A stretch of 64,000 nucleotides of DNA from Bhargavaea beijingensis (GCF_900101985.1 NZ_FNAR01000012.1:1-64000); one strand, 5' to 3'; numbered from the stretch's first letter, positions 25,691-34,707 are shown. The notes: generated by a model from the letters alone, not told the origin. Program-made: numbers and translations.

Positions 25691-26743
25691 TCAGTTCCGC
25701 AGTTTTTCCATATTCGCAAATCCGATGTCCGTGTCGACATGACCCGTGATGGTCGACTTATCCATGTCTTCACCGCTAAGCCAGTTGCCGAAATCGAATT
25801 CAACCGGCCCCGTGTCTCCGCAGAGCGCAAACCAGGCTGTGAGTTTCTCCGGGAAGTAGGCGGAAGTGTGGATGGTGCCGGCCCAGCTTTTGTAATTGTC
25901 GGCGAAGACGCCTTTGTCGGTATCGTTCAGGAGCCGCCAAGCCTGTTCGGCATCCGTTAGGGCCTCCGGCCGCTCTTTCATGGCGTCCATCCGCTCGATG
26001 GAATCTTTCAGGTAGCGGCGGTTTTCCTCGGTCTGCTGTTCAAAGTGGTTTGTGCAGTAGGCGGAATCGCGGGCGATGACGCCTCGCGGTCCCGCTTCAA
26101 CCAGGGCGCGGTTGCCGGTTTTGTCGAGCAGGTTGTAGCTGAATGATCCGCGGTGGGGGAGGTCACGGAGAAAACGCACGGCTTCCTCCACATCCGCGCA
26201 GGTTTCCAGGATCAGGCGGCCGACCATCCAGCAGACAAATCCGTCGCCGGGCCGTTTCCGGTTCGTGAAGTTGTAGCCCATCGAAAGGCCCTTCCCGTTC
26301 ATACCGTCCATCCGGCCGGTGATCCGCTGGGCAGGGCCGATGATGGCATAACCCCCGTCATCGGGCTGGAAGACGGTATAAAGCCCCTCGTAGGTGTTCG
26401 GATGGAAGTCGTAGTTCCGCACCATGAAATCGGCTCCTGTAAGTACGGAGCATCCCGCGCGGACAGGTTCCGTCCGGTAACCGCCGAAATCCCGGAGTAT
26501 CTCTTCCATCGGCAGATTAAGCGCGTCCCGCATGCCGTTCAGTTCATCCCATAATTGCGGTGCATACCTGGTGAAGATGGATTTCGCTTCCCGGACATCA
26601 ATCCGGAAACGGGGCTTCATCGTCCGCCATTTGGTCCTGCGGTTATGGAGCGTCAGGGAATCGCGCAGCCGCTCACCCTGAAGAAAGCCGAAGTCATAAT
26701 GCGAGCCGCGGAACTGGATCACGTCGGCGTAGATTTCTCTCAT
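25691..26743 (-). CDS. C45-family acyltransferase/Ntn-hydrolase-like protein
   Basis: A 350-residue protein related to acyl-CoA:6-aminopenicillanic acid acyltransferase and choloylglycine hydrolase folds. An internal Cys in RAGCSVLTGADFMVRNYDFHP is the likely nucleophile exposed after self-cleavage. Later GSFSYNLLDKTGNRALVEAGP and YCTNHF fit the family. Amide hydrolysis or acyl transfer is inferred; the substrate is unknown. The ATG at 26743 has AAAGGA eight bases upstream. A 26-codon frame upstream stops across the alternative start at 26752. Confidence 0.8.
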   Translation of the reverse strand: MREIYADVIQFRGSHYDFGFLQGERLRDSLTLHNRRTKWRTMKPRFRIDVREAKSIFTRYAPQLWDELNGMRDALNLPMEEILRDFGGYRTEPVRAGCSVLTGADFMVRNYDFHPNTYEGLYTVFQPDDGGYAIIGPAQRITGRMDGMNGKGLSMGYNFTNRKRPGDGFVCWMVGRLILETCADVEEAVRFLRDLPHRGSFSYNLLDKTGNRALVEAGPRGVIARDSAYCTNHFEQQTEENRRYLKDSIERMDAMKERPEALTDAEQAWRLLNDTDKGVFADNYKSWAGTIHTSAYFPEKLTAWFALCGDTGPVEFDFGNWLSGEDMDKSTITGHVDTDIGFANMEKLRN

Positions 26744-26875
26744 CTGATTCATCCTTTACAACAGTCGTCTTTTTCATCTTGAGGCACCTTGGTGCCGTCG
26801 GTCAAGAAGGGCAGGGGGAGACGAAGCATACGGTTCAGTGCATTTCCTTCCCCCCTGACAAGTAGTTCACCGAAT

Positions 26876-26906
26876 AAAAAAGATACGAGAAAAAATCTCG
26901 TATCTT
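26876..26906 (-). terminator. Terminator of the YycE-like gene
   Basis: AGATACGAG and CTCGTATCT around an ATTTTTT loop, followed by TTTTTTATTC on the minus strand. Confidence 0.88.
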
Positions 26907-26930
26907 GATAATACTGGTAGATCATACAAC

Positions 26931-27338
26931 CTATTGTACATACGACCTGTTCATTAATACGATCCGCCAACCATCAGGATCTTCTATTGTAACGCCAAGC
27001 TCCTTCCAATATTCATTTTCGGGTTCAACTTCCGGAAACCCCATTTTCTTTAGTCGCTCTGATACTTTATCGATTTCATTTTTGTTCGTTATATAAAACA
27101 CTAAAAGATTGTCTTTCGTCGGAGCGGGACAAGGGCTCCCATTAATATGACGAGTAAATTCCAAATGGTAGTCAACATCGGGCAAACCAAAAAGCACTCC
27201 CTCATACCCGCGGTGACCTTTGAATTGTTGAATTTGTTTAAGTCCTAACCCATTCCCATAGAAATCTATGACCTCTTCAAATTTATCTGTCGGTCTGGCT
27301 ATTCTAATTTGGGCTGCCGTAAAATGCTTGAATTCCAA
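26931..27338 (-). CDS. YycE-like VOC-family protein
   Basis: A 135-residue glyoxalase-fold protein. Segments QIRIARPTDKFEEVIDFY, YHLEFTRHINGSPCPAPT and ELGVTIEDPDGWRIVLMN closely follow B. subtilis YycE. The metal-site His/Glu positions are kept. Function unknown. The start is a TTG at 27338 with GGAG eleven bases upstream, so initiation may be weak. Codons are AT-richer than in the surrounding core genes, hinting at transfer. The GNAT gene upstream ends 42 bases away. Confidence 0.75.
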   Translation of the reverse strand: MEFKHFTAAQIRIARPTDKFEEVIDFYGNGLGLKQIQQFKGHRGYEGVLFGLPDVDYHLEFTRHINGSPCPAPTKDNLLVFYITNKNEIDKVSERLKKMGFPEVEPENEYWKELGVTIEDPDGWRIVLMNRSYVQ

Positions 27339-27380
27339 CTCTGAAACAACTCCATCTTTGATAAACTTTAACGATTTGAC

Positions 27381-27980
27381 TTAAAGTTCTGCCTCGTATA
27401 CCCGCACTTCATGGAGCCGGTAACAAATATCCGCCAGTTCTTCTTTTCGCTCGATCGGTGCTTCGAAGTTCAAGCTGCGAATGCCAAAAATATCACCGCA
27501 GTCCTGGAGATTGAGGAATTTCTTGAGTGTCGGATCGCCAAGACTGCCTTTCAGGTAAGCATTCAGGTAGGCTTCCTTGAAGACGAAACCTTGCTTGAGG
27601 TACCACCGGGTAGCCTCAAGATCATCTTGTGTCCAGACTTCCACCCGGTGTACATGATTTTCCTTCAACCGTTTTTTCGCCGCATGCCACATGGCTGTTG
27701 CCAGACCCTGTCCTCTATAATCTGGCAGCACCCCCATGTGCCAGATGACACCGCCCCGATCACCTTTGAAGTAGCACACGTCTCCCTGTTTTTCTTCATA
27801 CTCACAGTCCAGAAAACCGACCACCCCGTTATGATCGACTGCTACAATTTGAATGACGGGGTTGTCGTACTTTTCACGATCCCTTTGTACATCATCGAAG
27901 TAACTGCTGTCCATGAAGGAAAGTACCCGACAACGTAGCCAGGATGCTTGATCCTCTTCACGATAATCCCTGATTTTCAT
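27381..27980 (-). CDS. GNAT acetyltransferase behind a leader peptide
   Basis: A 199-residue acetyltransferase: MKIRDYREEDQASWLRCR opening, motif A IWHMGVLPDYRGQGLATAM with the acetyl-CoA loop R-G-Q-G-L-A, and motif B EATRWYLKQGFVFKEAY. About 50 more residues follow. The ATG at 27980 has GAGGAGGT five bases upstream. That site can pair with upstream RNA (see the attenuator at 27986). Resistance to a ribosome-targeting compound is a reasonable guess from the control layout only. Confidence 0.85.
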   Translation of the reverse strand: MKIRDYREEDQASWLRCRVLSFMDSSYFDDVQRDREKYDNPVIQIVAVDHNGVVGFLDCEYEEKQGDVCYFKGDRGGVIWHMGVLPDYRGQGLATAMWHAAKKRLKENHVHRVEVWTQDDLEATRWYLKQGFVFKEAYLNAYLKGSLGDPTLKKFLNLQDCGDIFGIRSLNFEAPIERKEELADICYRLHEVRVYEAEL

Positions 27981-27985
27981 GTAAG

Positions 27986-28027
27986 ACCTCCTCAATTTGT
28001 TGGAGGTTACGTTACTGTACGACCTCC
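27986..28027 (-). promoter_or_regulatory. Candidate translational attenuator of the GNAT gene
   Basis: Three segments can pair in competition: GGAGGT (28022-28027) with ACCTCC (28002-28007), or that ACCTCC with the gene's own Shine-Dalgarno GGAGGT (27986-27991). The first segment is codons 14-15 of a leader peptide and the second begins at its stop codon. Ribosome position on the leader would decide which hairpin forms. Confidence 0.6.
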
Positions 28028-28066
28028 ACGTACCATGAATGAAGAAACAATATCCACACTTTTCAT
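28007..28066 (-). CDS. 19-residue leader peptide
   Basis: ATG to TAA encoding MKSVDIVSSFMVRGGRTVT. AAAGGGGTG lies six bases upstream, a strong ribosome site for so short a frame. The stop overlaps the middle pairing segment, and the frame ends 26 bases before the acetyltransferase ATG. This is the layout of translational attenuators such as those of erm and cat genes. No independent promoter fits between it and the yhaA terminator. Confidence 0.6.
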   Translation of the reverse strand: MKSVDIVSSFMVRGGRTVT

Positions 28067-28091
28067 GGTTATCACCCCTTTCGATTTTGTG

Positions 28092-28126
28092 AAAACACCC
28101 GAATACCTTGAGAAGGATTCGGGTGT
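28092..28126 (-). terminator. Terminator after yhaA, possible attenuator for the GNAT
   Basis: ACACCCGAATCC pairs with GGTATTCGGGTGT and is followed by TTTTC. Only 25 bases separate it from the leader ATG, so GNAT expression may rely on read-through. Confidence 0.75.
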
Positions 28127-28135
28127 GCATCTTGG

Positions 28136-29329
28136 TTATTCTCCCTGATACCCCGTCGCGGCAGAACCGAGGATTTTTGCGGCCAGTAGCATCGCGCGCT
28201 CATCAAAGTCGAAGCGCGGGTGGTGGTGGGGGTACGGTTCTTCCGGAGCGGCCCCGGTGAAGAAGAATGTCCCGGGAACGTTTTCGAGGTAGTAGGCGAA
28301 GTCCTCGCCGCCCATCTGAGGCGCGCCCTCGACGGCCTCCGCGTCTTCCAGGCCTTCGATCGTTTTCACGAGGAAGTCCGTCTCTGCCGCGTGGTTGACC
28401 ACTGCCGGATAGCCGCGGACGTAGAGGCAGTTGATCTGGCTGTCTGTGGAGAGAGCAGTCCCTTCGACAACGCGGGCGATCTCTTTCTCCATCAGATCAC
28501 GGATCTCCGGCTTGAATGTCCGGACGGTCCCTTTGAGTACGGCGGAATCGGCGATGACATTGAACGCATTTTCCGCAACGAATGAACCGACAGACAGCAC
28601 TGCAGATTCGATCGGATCCACACGGCGGGAGACGAGCTGCTGGAGGTTCTGGACCAGCTGGGAGCCGATCACGATGGCATCCTTTGTCTGGTGCGGGTTC
28701 GCGCCGTGCCCGCCGCGGCCCTGTATCTTGATCTCGAACCGGTCGGCCGCCGCCATGATCGGGCCGGTACGGTACTCCACCGTACCGTAAGGTGTCTGCG
28801 CCCAGAGGTGTGTGCCGAAGATGGCATCGACGCCGTCCAGGCAGCCGTCCTCGATCATCGAGATGGCGCCGCCCGGAGCGTATTCCTCCGCGTGCTGGTG
28901 GATCATCACATACTCGCCGGCCAGCTCATCACGGAGTTCGTGCAGCGCTTTTGCAAGCAATAGGAGAGTCGCCGTATGGCCGTCGTGTCCGCATGCATGC
29001 ATAACCCCGTCAACAGTCGACTTGTACGCGACGTCTTTCTGGTCCTGGATCGGGAGGGCATCAAAATCGGCGCGCAGGGCGACCGTCTTGCCGGGCTTTG
29101 TTCCCCTGATGCGCGCAACGACACCGTTGCCGCCGACATTCGCGCGGAACTCCACGCCAAGCTCCGTATAGAAGTCCTGGATATATTGGGCGGTTTTATA
29201 TTCTTTGAACGAAAGCTCCGGGTGCATATGCAGGTAGCGGCGGATCTGGATCATATCCGCTTGGGAAGCTTCCAGTTTGGAGTAAAGGCGATCCTGCAAG
29301 CTTTCGGTGCTCACTGTCTGTTCGGTCAT
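28136..29329 (-). CDS. yhaA: M20-family amidohydrolase YhaA
   Basis: A 397-residue metallopeptidase of the M20D group, with LRADFDALPIQD, HACGHDGHTA, a HQHAEEYAPGG glutamate pair and MGGEDFAYYLE as metal and catalytic segments. A dimerisation domain sits in the middle (about 190-300). Such enzymes remove acyl groups from amino acids or peptides. It matches YhaA by sequence type and location beside hmoB and hemE. Confidence 0.9.
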   Translation of the reverse strand: MTEQTVSTESLQDRLYSKLEASQADMIQIRRYLHMHPELSFKEYKTAQYIQDFYTELGVEFRANVGGNGVVARIRGTKPGKTVALRADFDALPIQDQKDVAYKSTVDGVMHACGHDGHTATLLLLAKALHELRDELAGEYVMIHQHAEEYAPGGAISMIEDGCLDGVDAIFGTHLWAQTPYGTVEYRTGPIMAAADRFEIKIQGRGGHGANPHQTKDAIVIGSQLVQNLQQLVSRRVDPIESAVLSVGSFVAENAFNVIADSAVLKGTVRTFKPEIRDLMEKEIARVVEGTALSTDSQINCLYVRGYPAVVNHAAETDFLVKTIEGLEDAEAVEGAPQMGGEDFAYYLENVPGTFFFTGAAPEEPYPHHHPRFDFDERAMLLAAKILGSAATGYQGE

Positions 29330-29430
29330 TGCAATCCCTCCGGTAGGCGAAATAGTTTGAATGTTTATTATAGACCGCCTTTAGTGGAAGGGCAATAGCA
29401 TGGGAAGTAGAAGTGCCGTGTCCGGGAATC

Positions 29431-29512
29431 GCGTGCGAAACAGAGGAGTTTGCGTGCGAAAATTTCATGCTCAATTAGTTCGCGTACGAATCAAGGGAAT
29501 TTGCGTGCGAAA
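29431..29512. repeat. GCGTGCGAA repeat array
   Basis: GCG(T)(G/A)CGAA occurs at 29431, 29452, 29482 and 29503, that is at steps of 21, 30 and 21 bp. It lies between the yhaA promoter and the hmoB terminator and is non-coding. Confidence 0.75.
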
Positions 29513-29537
29513 ACACCCGCCCCCAATTCCCCCTAAA

Positions 29538-29565
29538 CAAAAAAACAGCGCCAGGGCGCTGTTTT
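29538..29565 (-). terminator. Terminator of hmoB
   Basis: AAAACAGCGCC and GGCGCTGTTTT form the stem; the minus-strand tail is T-rich (TTTTTTTGTTT). Confidence 0.88.
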
Positions 29566-29575
29566 AGCAACCGGA

Positions 29576-30097
29576 TCAGATCGTTTCGTCTTCCGGCTTT
29601 TCGGTTTCGTATTCGGTGATGTAAGAAGCGGCACTGAAAATGTGCTGCACTTTCTCGGCCGGCGGCGTCTGTTCTTTTCGGTCATGCGCACTTTTGAACG
29701 ACTGTGAGCCTTTCCATAGCTCATAATGGTCCTTGGATTCCCATGCGGTCAAGACGCGGTAGGTGTCGTCCTTGATCGGACGGAGAAGACGGAATGTGAG
29801 GAAGCCCGGCTGGCCGTCAACCATATTCGCGCGGTTCTGGAAGCGGTGTTCGAAGATCGGACGCCCCTCGTCGGTCACCGGAATGTTATTCACAACATAG
29901 TAACCGTGCTTGGCGAGCGGTCCGCTTGAGCCGATCACTTCATACCGCTTCGGGGTCTGGAAGACAGTCTTGCCTTCCGTTTCGTGCAGAAGAATCGAAT
30001 TCCCCGCACCATGGAGGAGCACCATGTTTTCCCTGCTGTGTTTTTCCTTGATTTTCTCCATGAATTCCGGCGTGCCGGATGTCGTGTAAAAGTTCAT
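29576..30097 (-). CDS. hmoB: Haem-degrading monooxygenase HmoB
   Basis: A 173-residue protein with an N-terminal domain of about 65 residues and a C-terminal antibiotic-biosynthesis-monooxygenase (ABM) domain, including YYVVNNIPVTDEG, NRANMVDGQPGFLTFRLL and AWESKDHYELWKGSQSF. This two-part layout is that of B. subtilis HmoB (YhgC), which opens haem to release iron. It lies divergent from hemE, so breakdown and synthesis share a control region (30098-30310). Confidence 0.9.
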   Translation of the reverse strand: MNFYTTSGTPEFMEKIKEKHSRENMVLLHGAGNSILLHETEGKTVFQTPKRYEVIGSSGPLAKHGYYVVNNIPVTDEGRPIFEHRFQNRANMVDGQPGFLTFRLLRPIKDDTYRVLTAWESKDHYELWKGSQSFKSAHDRKEQTPPAEKVQHIFSAASYITEYETEKPEDETI

Positions 30098-30310
30098 TTG
30101 ACCAACCTCCCGTATGTGCCTGTTCTTGCCTTAATTTTCCCATAGGCGGGCCGCTTCAAACAAGTGTGACCAATCGATGACAAGATCTATGTCCAAACCA
30201 TGTCGGATAAGGTGAAAATCTATGACAATTGTCCGTCTAAACTATACAATAAATAATGGACAGCCTATAGTTAAAACGGAATGATTACGAATGAAAGTAG
30301 GAATCATCAC

Positions 30311-31351
30311 ATGACCAAGTTTAACGACACGCTGCTTCGCGCAGCTCGCGGGGAGAAAACGGAACATACGCCGGTTTGGTATATGCGCCAGGCCGGTCGT
30401 TCCCAGCCGGAGTACCGGAAGCTGAAGGAAAAGTATTCGCTGGAGGAAATCACCCACCAGCCGGAGCTTTGCGCCTATGTGACGAAGCTTCCGGTCGACC
30501 ATTACAACGTCGATGGGGCGATTCTCTACAAAGACATCGTTACGCCGCTTGTTGGCATCGGGGTGGATGTGAAGATCAAGGCCGGTGTCGGCCCGGTGAT
30601 CTCCAACCCGATCCGTTCGCGCGCGGACATCGACCGTCTTGGCGAGTTCCACGCGGAAGAACAGGTGCCGTATGTGCTTGAGACCATCAAAATTCTGACA
30701 CAGGAACAGCTTAATGTGCCGCTGATCGGTTTTGCGGGCGCGCCGTTCACGCTTGCCAGTTACATGATCGAAGGCGGCCCGTCGCGCAGCTACAACCTGA
30801 CGAAATCATTCATGGTGTCGGAGCCGGAAGCTTGGCAGGCGCTCATGGACAAGCTCGGGGACATGACCATCGCTTATCTGAAGGCGCAAATCGCCGCGGG
30901 CGCGAAAATCGTCCAGGTCTTCGATTCGTGGGTCGGCGCCCTTCACGTCGCCGACTACCGGACGTTCATCAAGCCGACGATGACGCGCATCGTCTCCGAA
31001 GTGAAAAAGACCGGCGTGCCGGTGATCACGTTCGGTGTCGGGGCAAGCCACCTCGTCAACGAATGGCATGACCTTCCGGTTGACGTCGTCGGTCTTGACT
31101 GGCGCATGCAGATCCGCGAAGCGGAAGAGCGCGGCGTGACAAAGCCGGTCCAGGGCAACCTGGATCCGACGCTTCTCATTGCGGATTGGAATGTCCTCGA
31201 AAAACGGGCAAAGGACATTATCGAGCAGGGAGTCGAACACGGCGCGCACATCTTCAACCTCGGCCACGGCGTTTTCCCGGACGTCCAGCCGGCAACACTG
31301 AAAAAGCTGACAGAGCTTGTACACACGTACTCGGCACAGCTGAGAAAGTAA
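30311..31351 (+). CDS. hemE: Uroporphyrinogen decarboxylase
   Basis: A 346-residue TIM-barrel enzyme that decarboxylates uroporphyrinogen III to coproporphyrinogen III. The signatures [16 protein letters not shown] and [17 protein letters not shown] are intact, as are FDSWVGAL and the late [10 protein letters not shown]. The ATG at 30311 follows TAGGAA by eight bases. hemH follows after 30 bases, so they form an operon. Confidence 0.96.
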   Translation: MTKFNDTLLRAARGEKTEHTPVWYMRQAGRSQPEYRKLKEKYSLEEITHQPELCAYVTKLPVDHYNVDGAILYKDIVTPLVGIGVDVKIKAGVGPVISNPIRSRADIDRLGEFHAEEQVPYVLETIKILTQEQLNVPLIGFAGAPFTLASYMIEGGPSRSYNLTKSFMVSEPEAWQALMDKLGDMTIAYLKAQIAAGAKIVQVFDSWVGALHVADYRTFIKPTMTRIVSEVKKTGVPVITFGVGASHLVNEWHDLPVDVVGLDWRMQIREAEERGVTKPVQGNLDPTLLIADWNVLEKRAKDIIEQGVEHGAHIFNLGHGVFPDVQPATLKKLTELVHTYSAQLRK

Positions 31352-31381
31352 TCCCAACTCCTTAATCGGAAGGTGAAATGA

Positions 31382-32311
31382 ATGGCGAAAAAGACGATGG
31401 GCCTGCTTGTCATGGCCTACGGAACCCCATATAAAGAAGAAGACATTGAGCCGTACTACACGCATATCCGCCGCGGCCGTCCACCTGAGCCGGAGCAGCT
31501 CCAGGACCTGAAGGACCGATATGAGGCGATCGGCGGAATCTCCCCGCTCGCCAAGACGACCGACGAACAGGCGGAAGCGCTCGGCAAGCGCCTCAATGAA
31601 GTGCAGGATGACATCGAATTCAAGGTGTACGTCGGCCTGAAGCATATCCACCCGTTCATCGAGGATGCGGTGGAGAAGATGCATCGGGACGGCATCACCG
31701 AAGCGGTCACGATCGTCCTCGCACCGCATTACTCGACGTTCTCCGTCGAGTCGTACAACAAGCGCGCAAAGGAAAAGGCGTCCGAACTCGGCAACATGGA
31801 AATCCGCTCCGTCAAGGACTTCTACCGCCAGCCGAAGTTCATCCAGTACTGGGAAGAGAAAATCCGAGGAGCCTACGACTCGATGACGGACGACGAACGC
31901 GAAAATGCGTGCCTCGTTGTTTCCGCGCACTCGCTCCCTGAGAAGATCAAGGAGTACGGCGACCCGTATCCGGACCAGCTGGACGAAACGGCCAAGCTCG
32001 TCGCGGAAGCGGCAGATGTGAAAACCTACGCAGTCGGCTGGCAGTCCGAAGGCAATACGCCTGATCCATGGCTTGGCCCGGACGTTCAGGACCTGACACG
32101 CGACCTTCATAAGGAACACGGCTACAAGGCATTCGTCTATACGCCGCTCGGATTTGTCGCGGAGCACCTGGAAGTGCTTTACGACAACGATTACGAGTGC
32201 AAAGTGGTCTGCGATGAAGTCGGCGCTTCCTACTACCGCCCGGAAATGCCGAAAACGCACCCGCTGTTCATTGATGCGATGGCGGATGCCGTGATGGACG
32301 TACTGAAATAA
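31382..32311 (+). CDS. hemH: Coproporphyrin ferrochelatase HemH (CpfC)
   Basis: A 309-residue class of ferrochelatase that inserts iron into coproporphyrin III in the Gram-positive haem route. [20 protein letters not shown], the catalytic [10 protein letters not shown] histidine and the [15 protein letters not shown] segment are present. In B. subtilis hemY (coproporphyrinogen oxidase) follows; here a terminator and a decayed duplicated segment follow, and hemY is not in the window. Confidence 0.95.
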   Translation: MAKKTMGLLVMAYGTPYKEEDIEPYYTHIRRGRPPEPEQLQDLKDRYEAIGGISPLAKTTDEQAEALGKRLNEVQDDIEFKVYVGLKHIHPFIEDAVEKMHRDGITEAVTIVLAPHYSTFSVESYNKRAKEKASELGNMEIRSVKDFYRQPKFIQYWEEKIRGAYDSMTDDERENACLVVSAHSLPEKIKEYGDPYPDQLDETAKLVAEAADVKTYAVGWQSEGNTPDPWLGPDVQDLTRDLHKEHGYKAFVYTPLGFVAEHLEVLYDNDYECKVVCDEVGASYYRPEMPKTHPLFIDAMADAVMDVLK

Positions 32312-32322
32312 GAAATAATTGG

Positions 32323-32359
32323 ATCGGGAACGGCTACGTGCCGTTCCCGATTTTGTTTT
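32323..32359 (+). terminator. Terminator of hemEH
   Basis: ATCGGGAACGGC and GCCGTTCCCGAT around TACGT, followed by TTTGTTTT. Confidence 0.88.
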
Positions 32360-32364
32360 GGAAG

Positions 32365-32495
32365 GGGTGCTGGGCGGTCCGGTGCAGAAATTCGCGGAGC
32401 AGGTCCGGGGGCTTCATCTCCGGTTTCACAGTGCGTCGGGCAAGAATGGAGTCGGTGATGGGCCTGCTGTGGGATACTTTACAGCTGTTTGATCG
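32365..32495 (+). pseudogene. Decayed partial copy of the deaminase end and next gene start
   Basis: This stretch aligns with 34629-34800: the 3' end of the deaminase gene (TCGCGGA, AGGTC, GGAGCTTCATC-like, CACAGTGCGTCGGGCAAG) joined directly to the start of the small membrane gene (AATGGAGTCGGTGATGGG). The bases between the two genes are missing, apparently lost between short CGGGCAAG/CGGGAAAG repeats. No intact frame remains. The copy and its source flank the Crp and HAD genes. Confidence 0.75.
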
Positions 32496-32514
32496 GAAGT
32501 TGGATAGATACGAA

Positions 32515-32557
32515 AGGAGAGAAGAGGCGATTCCAGCACCTCTTCTCTCCTTTTTTC
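32515..32557 (+). terminator. Strong hairpin after the pseudogene
   Basis: AGGAGAGAAGAGG pairs with CCTCTTCTCTCCT, followed by TTTTTT. It may be the relic terminator of the duplicated segment and separates it from the Crp gene. Confidence 0.8.
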
Positions 32558-32613
32558 GATTTAAGAAATGTACTTGTGTGAACGGCTCATTCCCTAAGAA
32601 GTTGAAGAATACC

Positions 32614-33285
32614 TTATTCATATCGAATTCCCTCTGATAGCTTTTCGACGGACGACCAATCAGTGATAATCAGTTGATGCCGGGTTTTCTGCAGGATTCC
32701 TTTTTCCTGAAACTTTTGGATGACCCGATTTAAGTGTCTGGGTGTGGTTCCTATAAGCGAAGCGATTTGTTCCATGTTATGGGTTACGAGCTGTTTCGCA
32801 AACAGATGATCTGTTTTTACTGTGCACAAATAACTCGCGAATCGTGTTTCTGCAGAAGCCAGCAAATTGACGCGTGAGGCGGTGGTGCATGTTTGCAGTT
32901 TGTATGCCAGCTCTTTTAAGAGTAGCTGTAAAAACTCAGGCTTAAGGGACAGGGACTGTTTATAACAATTGATTGGGATAAAGAGAAAAGTACATGGCTC
33001 CTCCGCATGTACTTCCGATTGAATAGGCACATTCTGAAAACACTCGATATCTCCAAGAATCGAAAAAGGAGAACAGAAGCGGAGCAAAAGTGATTTTCCT
33101 GTGATTTCAGTGGTGGCCACCCGGCATCTCCCATTTACAAGTAAGTACAATCCATCAATTTGATGGCCCTCGCTTAAAATGACCTCTCCGGCATCATATG
33201 TTTTTAATTGAATGGATTCAATATGAGGGAGAAGCATCTGCAGTTCATGATTTTCAATGTAAGTTTGGATTTTTGTAAGGTTCAT
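32614..33285 (-). CDS. Crp/Fnr-family regulator (YeiL-like)
   Basis: A 223-residue regulator: a cyclic-nucleotide-binding-type barrel at residues 20-120 (AGEVILSEGHQIDGLYLLVNG) and a C-terminal winged HTH (MEQIASLIGTTPRHLNRVIQKF). No Fe-S cysteine set is seen, so it is not an Fnr oxygen sensor of the classic type; the ligand is unknown. The ATG at 33285 has AAAGGTGA upstream. Codon use is AT-rich relative to the hem genes, suggesting transfer. It is divergent from the HAD gene and may control it. Confidence 0.8.
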   Translation of the reverse strand: MNLTKIQTYIENHELQMLLPHIESIQLKTYDAGEVILSEGHQIDGLYLLVNGRCRVATTEITGKSLLLRFCSPFSILGDIECFQNVPIQSEVHAEEPCTFLFIPINCYKQSLSLKPEFLQLLLKELAYKLQTCTTASRVNLLASAETRFASYLCTVKTDHLFAKQLVTHNMEQIASLIGTTPRHLNRVIQKFQEKGILQKTRHQLIITDWSSVEKLSEGIRYE

Positions 33286-33361
33286 CAATCTTTCACCTTT
33301 CGGACAGACGTCCTTTTTAGTAAAGCAAAGGTTAGATAAGATATAAGTGAGGTGACTAATC

Positions 33362-34120
33362 ATGCAATTTGTATTCGATCTTGATGGAACCATTTGTTTT
33401 AAAGGCCAACCTTTGACCAAAGAAATTTGTGCTGCATTGGATGAGTGCCTGGCCATAGGGCATGAAATCATCTTTGCATCTGCCAGACCCATACGTGACT
33501 TATTGCCGGTATTACCTGAAAAATATCATCAGTTAAGAATGGTCGGAGGAAACGGGGCTTTTCGAAATGCATATGGCTCAATCGAAGTAAATAGTTTTGA
33601 CAAGGATATTTGCAAACAACTATTCAATATGATTGATGCTCACCGGCTACCGTATTTGATTGACAGCAACTGGGACTATAGCTATACCGGAGAGCCAACC
33701 CATCCAATCTATCAAAACATCGATCCGTTGAAAAGCGCAAAAAATGTGCCGATTGATTCACTTGAAAGTGTGGTTAAAGTGGTTCTTTTTACAAATGATT
33801 CCGAGATACAGAAAAGCTTAGAAGCCCTTCCTCTCACTCTGCATCTGCACCAGAATGAAGGAATCCTTGATTTGAGCCCTGAAGGCATTGATAAATGGGC
33901 AGGGCTACAGGAGCTAGGAGTCACAAAAAATGAGTTCATTGCCTTTGGTAATGACTCAAATGACATTTGCATGTTTGAAGTTGCCAAAGAAAGTATCTGC
34001 ATTGGTAATCATCCCGTTGCCAAAGAACATGCGACCTATCAAATCACAGAAGATGAAGTGGCAAAAATGATTTTGCGCATGAGTGAAAAGTACAATACTC
34101 AAGAGATTGGAGTTAAATAG
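33362..34120 (+). CDS. Cof-type HAD phosphatase
   Basis: A 252-residue haloacid-dehalogenase-like hydrolase with the nucleophile motif FDLDGT at residues 5-10, a Thr/Ser motif II (ASAR), a cap domain, and the Mg-binding GNDSND near residue 200. Such enzymes dephosphorylate sugar phosphates or flavin precursors. GAGGTGAC precedes the ATG. It is AT-rich and divergent from the Crp-like gene, 76 bases apart; both probably arrived together. Confidence 0.85.
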   Translation: MQFVFDLDGTICFKGQPLTKEICAALDECLAIGHEIIFASARPIRDLLPVLPEKYHQLRMVGGNGAFRNAYGSIEVNSFDKDICKQLFNMIDAHRLPYLIDSNWDYSYTGEPTHPIYQNIDPLKSAKNVPIDSLESVVKVVLFTNDSEIQKSLEALPLTLHLHQNEGILDLSPEGIDKWAGLQELGVTKNEFIAFGNDSNDICMFEVAKESICIGNHPVAKEHATYQITEDEVAKMILRMSEKYNTQEIGVK

Positions 34121-34221
34121 TCTGTATTCCCGGCTTGATAGCGTTGGGATAATGTCTGTTTCTCCAGTATGATAGTCTTAACAACCCGATCCGGACCCGG
34201 ATCGAATGGAGGAGATTGTTG

Positions 34222-34707
34222 ATGATTACGGATGTGGATCTGAAGCATTTGCGGCGCTGCGTGGAATTGGCGGAAACAGCGCTGAATAAAGGGGACGAGC
34301 CATTCGGCTCGGTCCTTGTCTCCGCGGACGGGGAAGTGCTTGCCGAAGACCATAACCACGTGGCGGGGGGCGATCATACCCAGCACCCGGAGTTCGCACT
34401 GGCGCGCTGGGCGGCCCAAAATCTGACACCCGAAGAAAGAAGCAGGGCGACCGTCTACACATCCGGCGAACACTGCCCGATGTGCGCCGCGGCACATGGC
34501 TGGGTCGGATTGGGCCGGATCGTCTATGCCTCGTCATCGGAACAGCTGGCCGAATGGCTTGAAGAACTGGGTGTCGTCCCTTCACGCGTCCGGAATCTTT
34601 CCATTCAGGAAGTAATCCGGGATACCCTGGTGGACGGACCGGTTCATGAACTCGCGGAACAGGTCAGGGAGCTTCATCGCCGGTTACACAGTGCGTCGGG
34701 CAAGTAA
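34222..34707 (+). CDS. Nucleoside/guanine deaminase-like protein (CMP/dCMP deaminase fold)
   Basis: A 161-residue deaminase. The zinc site reads HPEFAL (His, Glu) with a downstream SGEHCPMCAAA giving the PCxxC-type cysteines. The length and C-terminus resemble guanine deaminase and tRNA-adenosine deaminase relatives; the natural substrate is open. The ATG at 34222 has GGAGGAG seven bases upstream. Its 3' end is duplicated at 32365. The next small membrane gene starts 48 bases later. Confidence 0.85.
   Translation: MITDVDLKHLRRCVELAETALNKGDEPFGSVLVSADGEVLAEDHNHVAGGDHTQHPEFALARWAAQNLTPEERSRATVYTSGEHCPMCAAAHGWVGLGRIVYASSSEQLAEWLEELGVVPSRVRNLSIQEVIRDTLVDGPVHELAEQVRELHRRLHSASGK

Noticed and set aside
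26749-26970. 73-codon frame reading through the YycE-like gene's end and terminator
   Set aside because: The upstream half overlaps a real gene and a terminator; only the last 26-29 codons are kept as a weak candidate.
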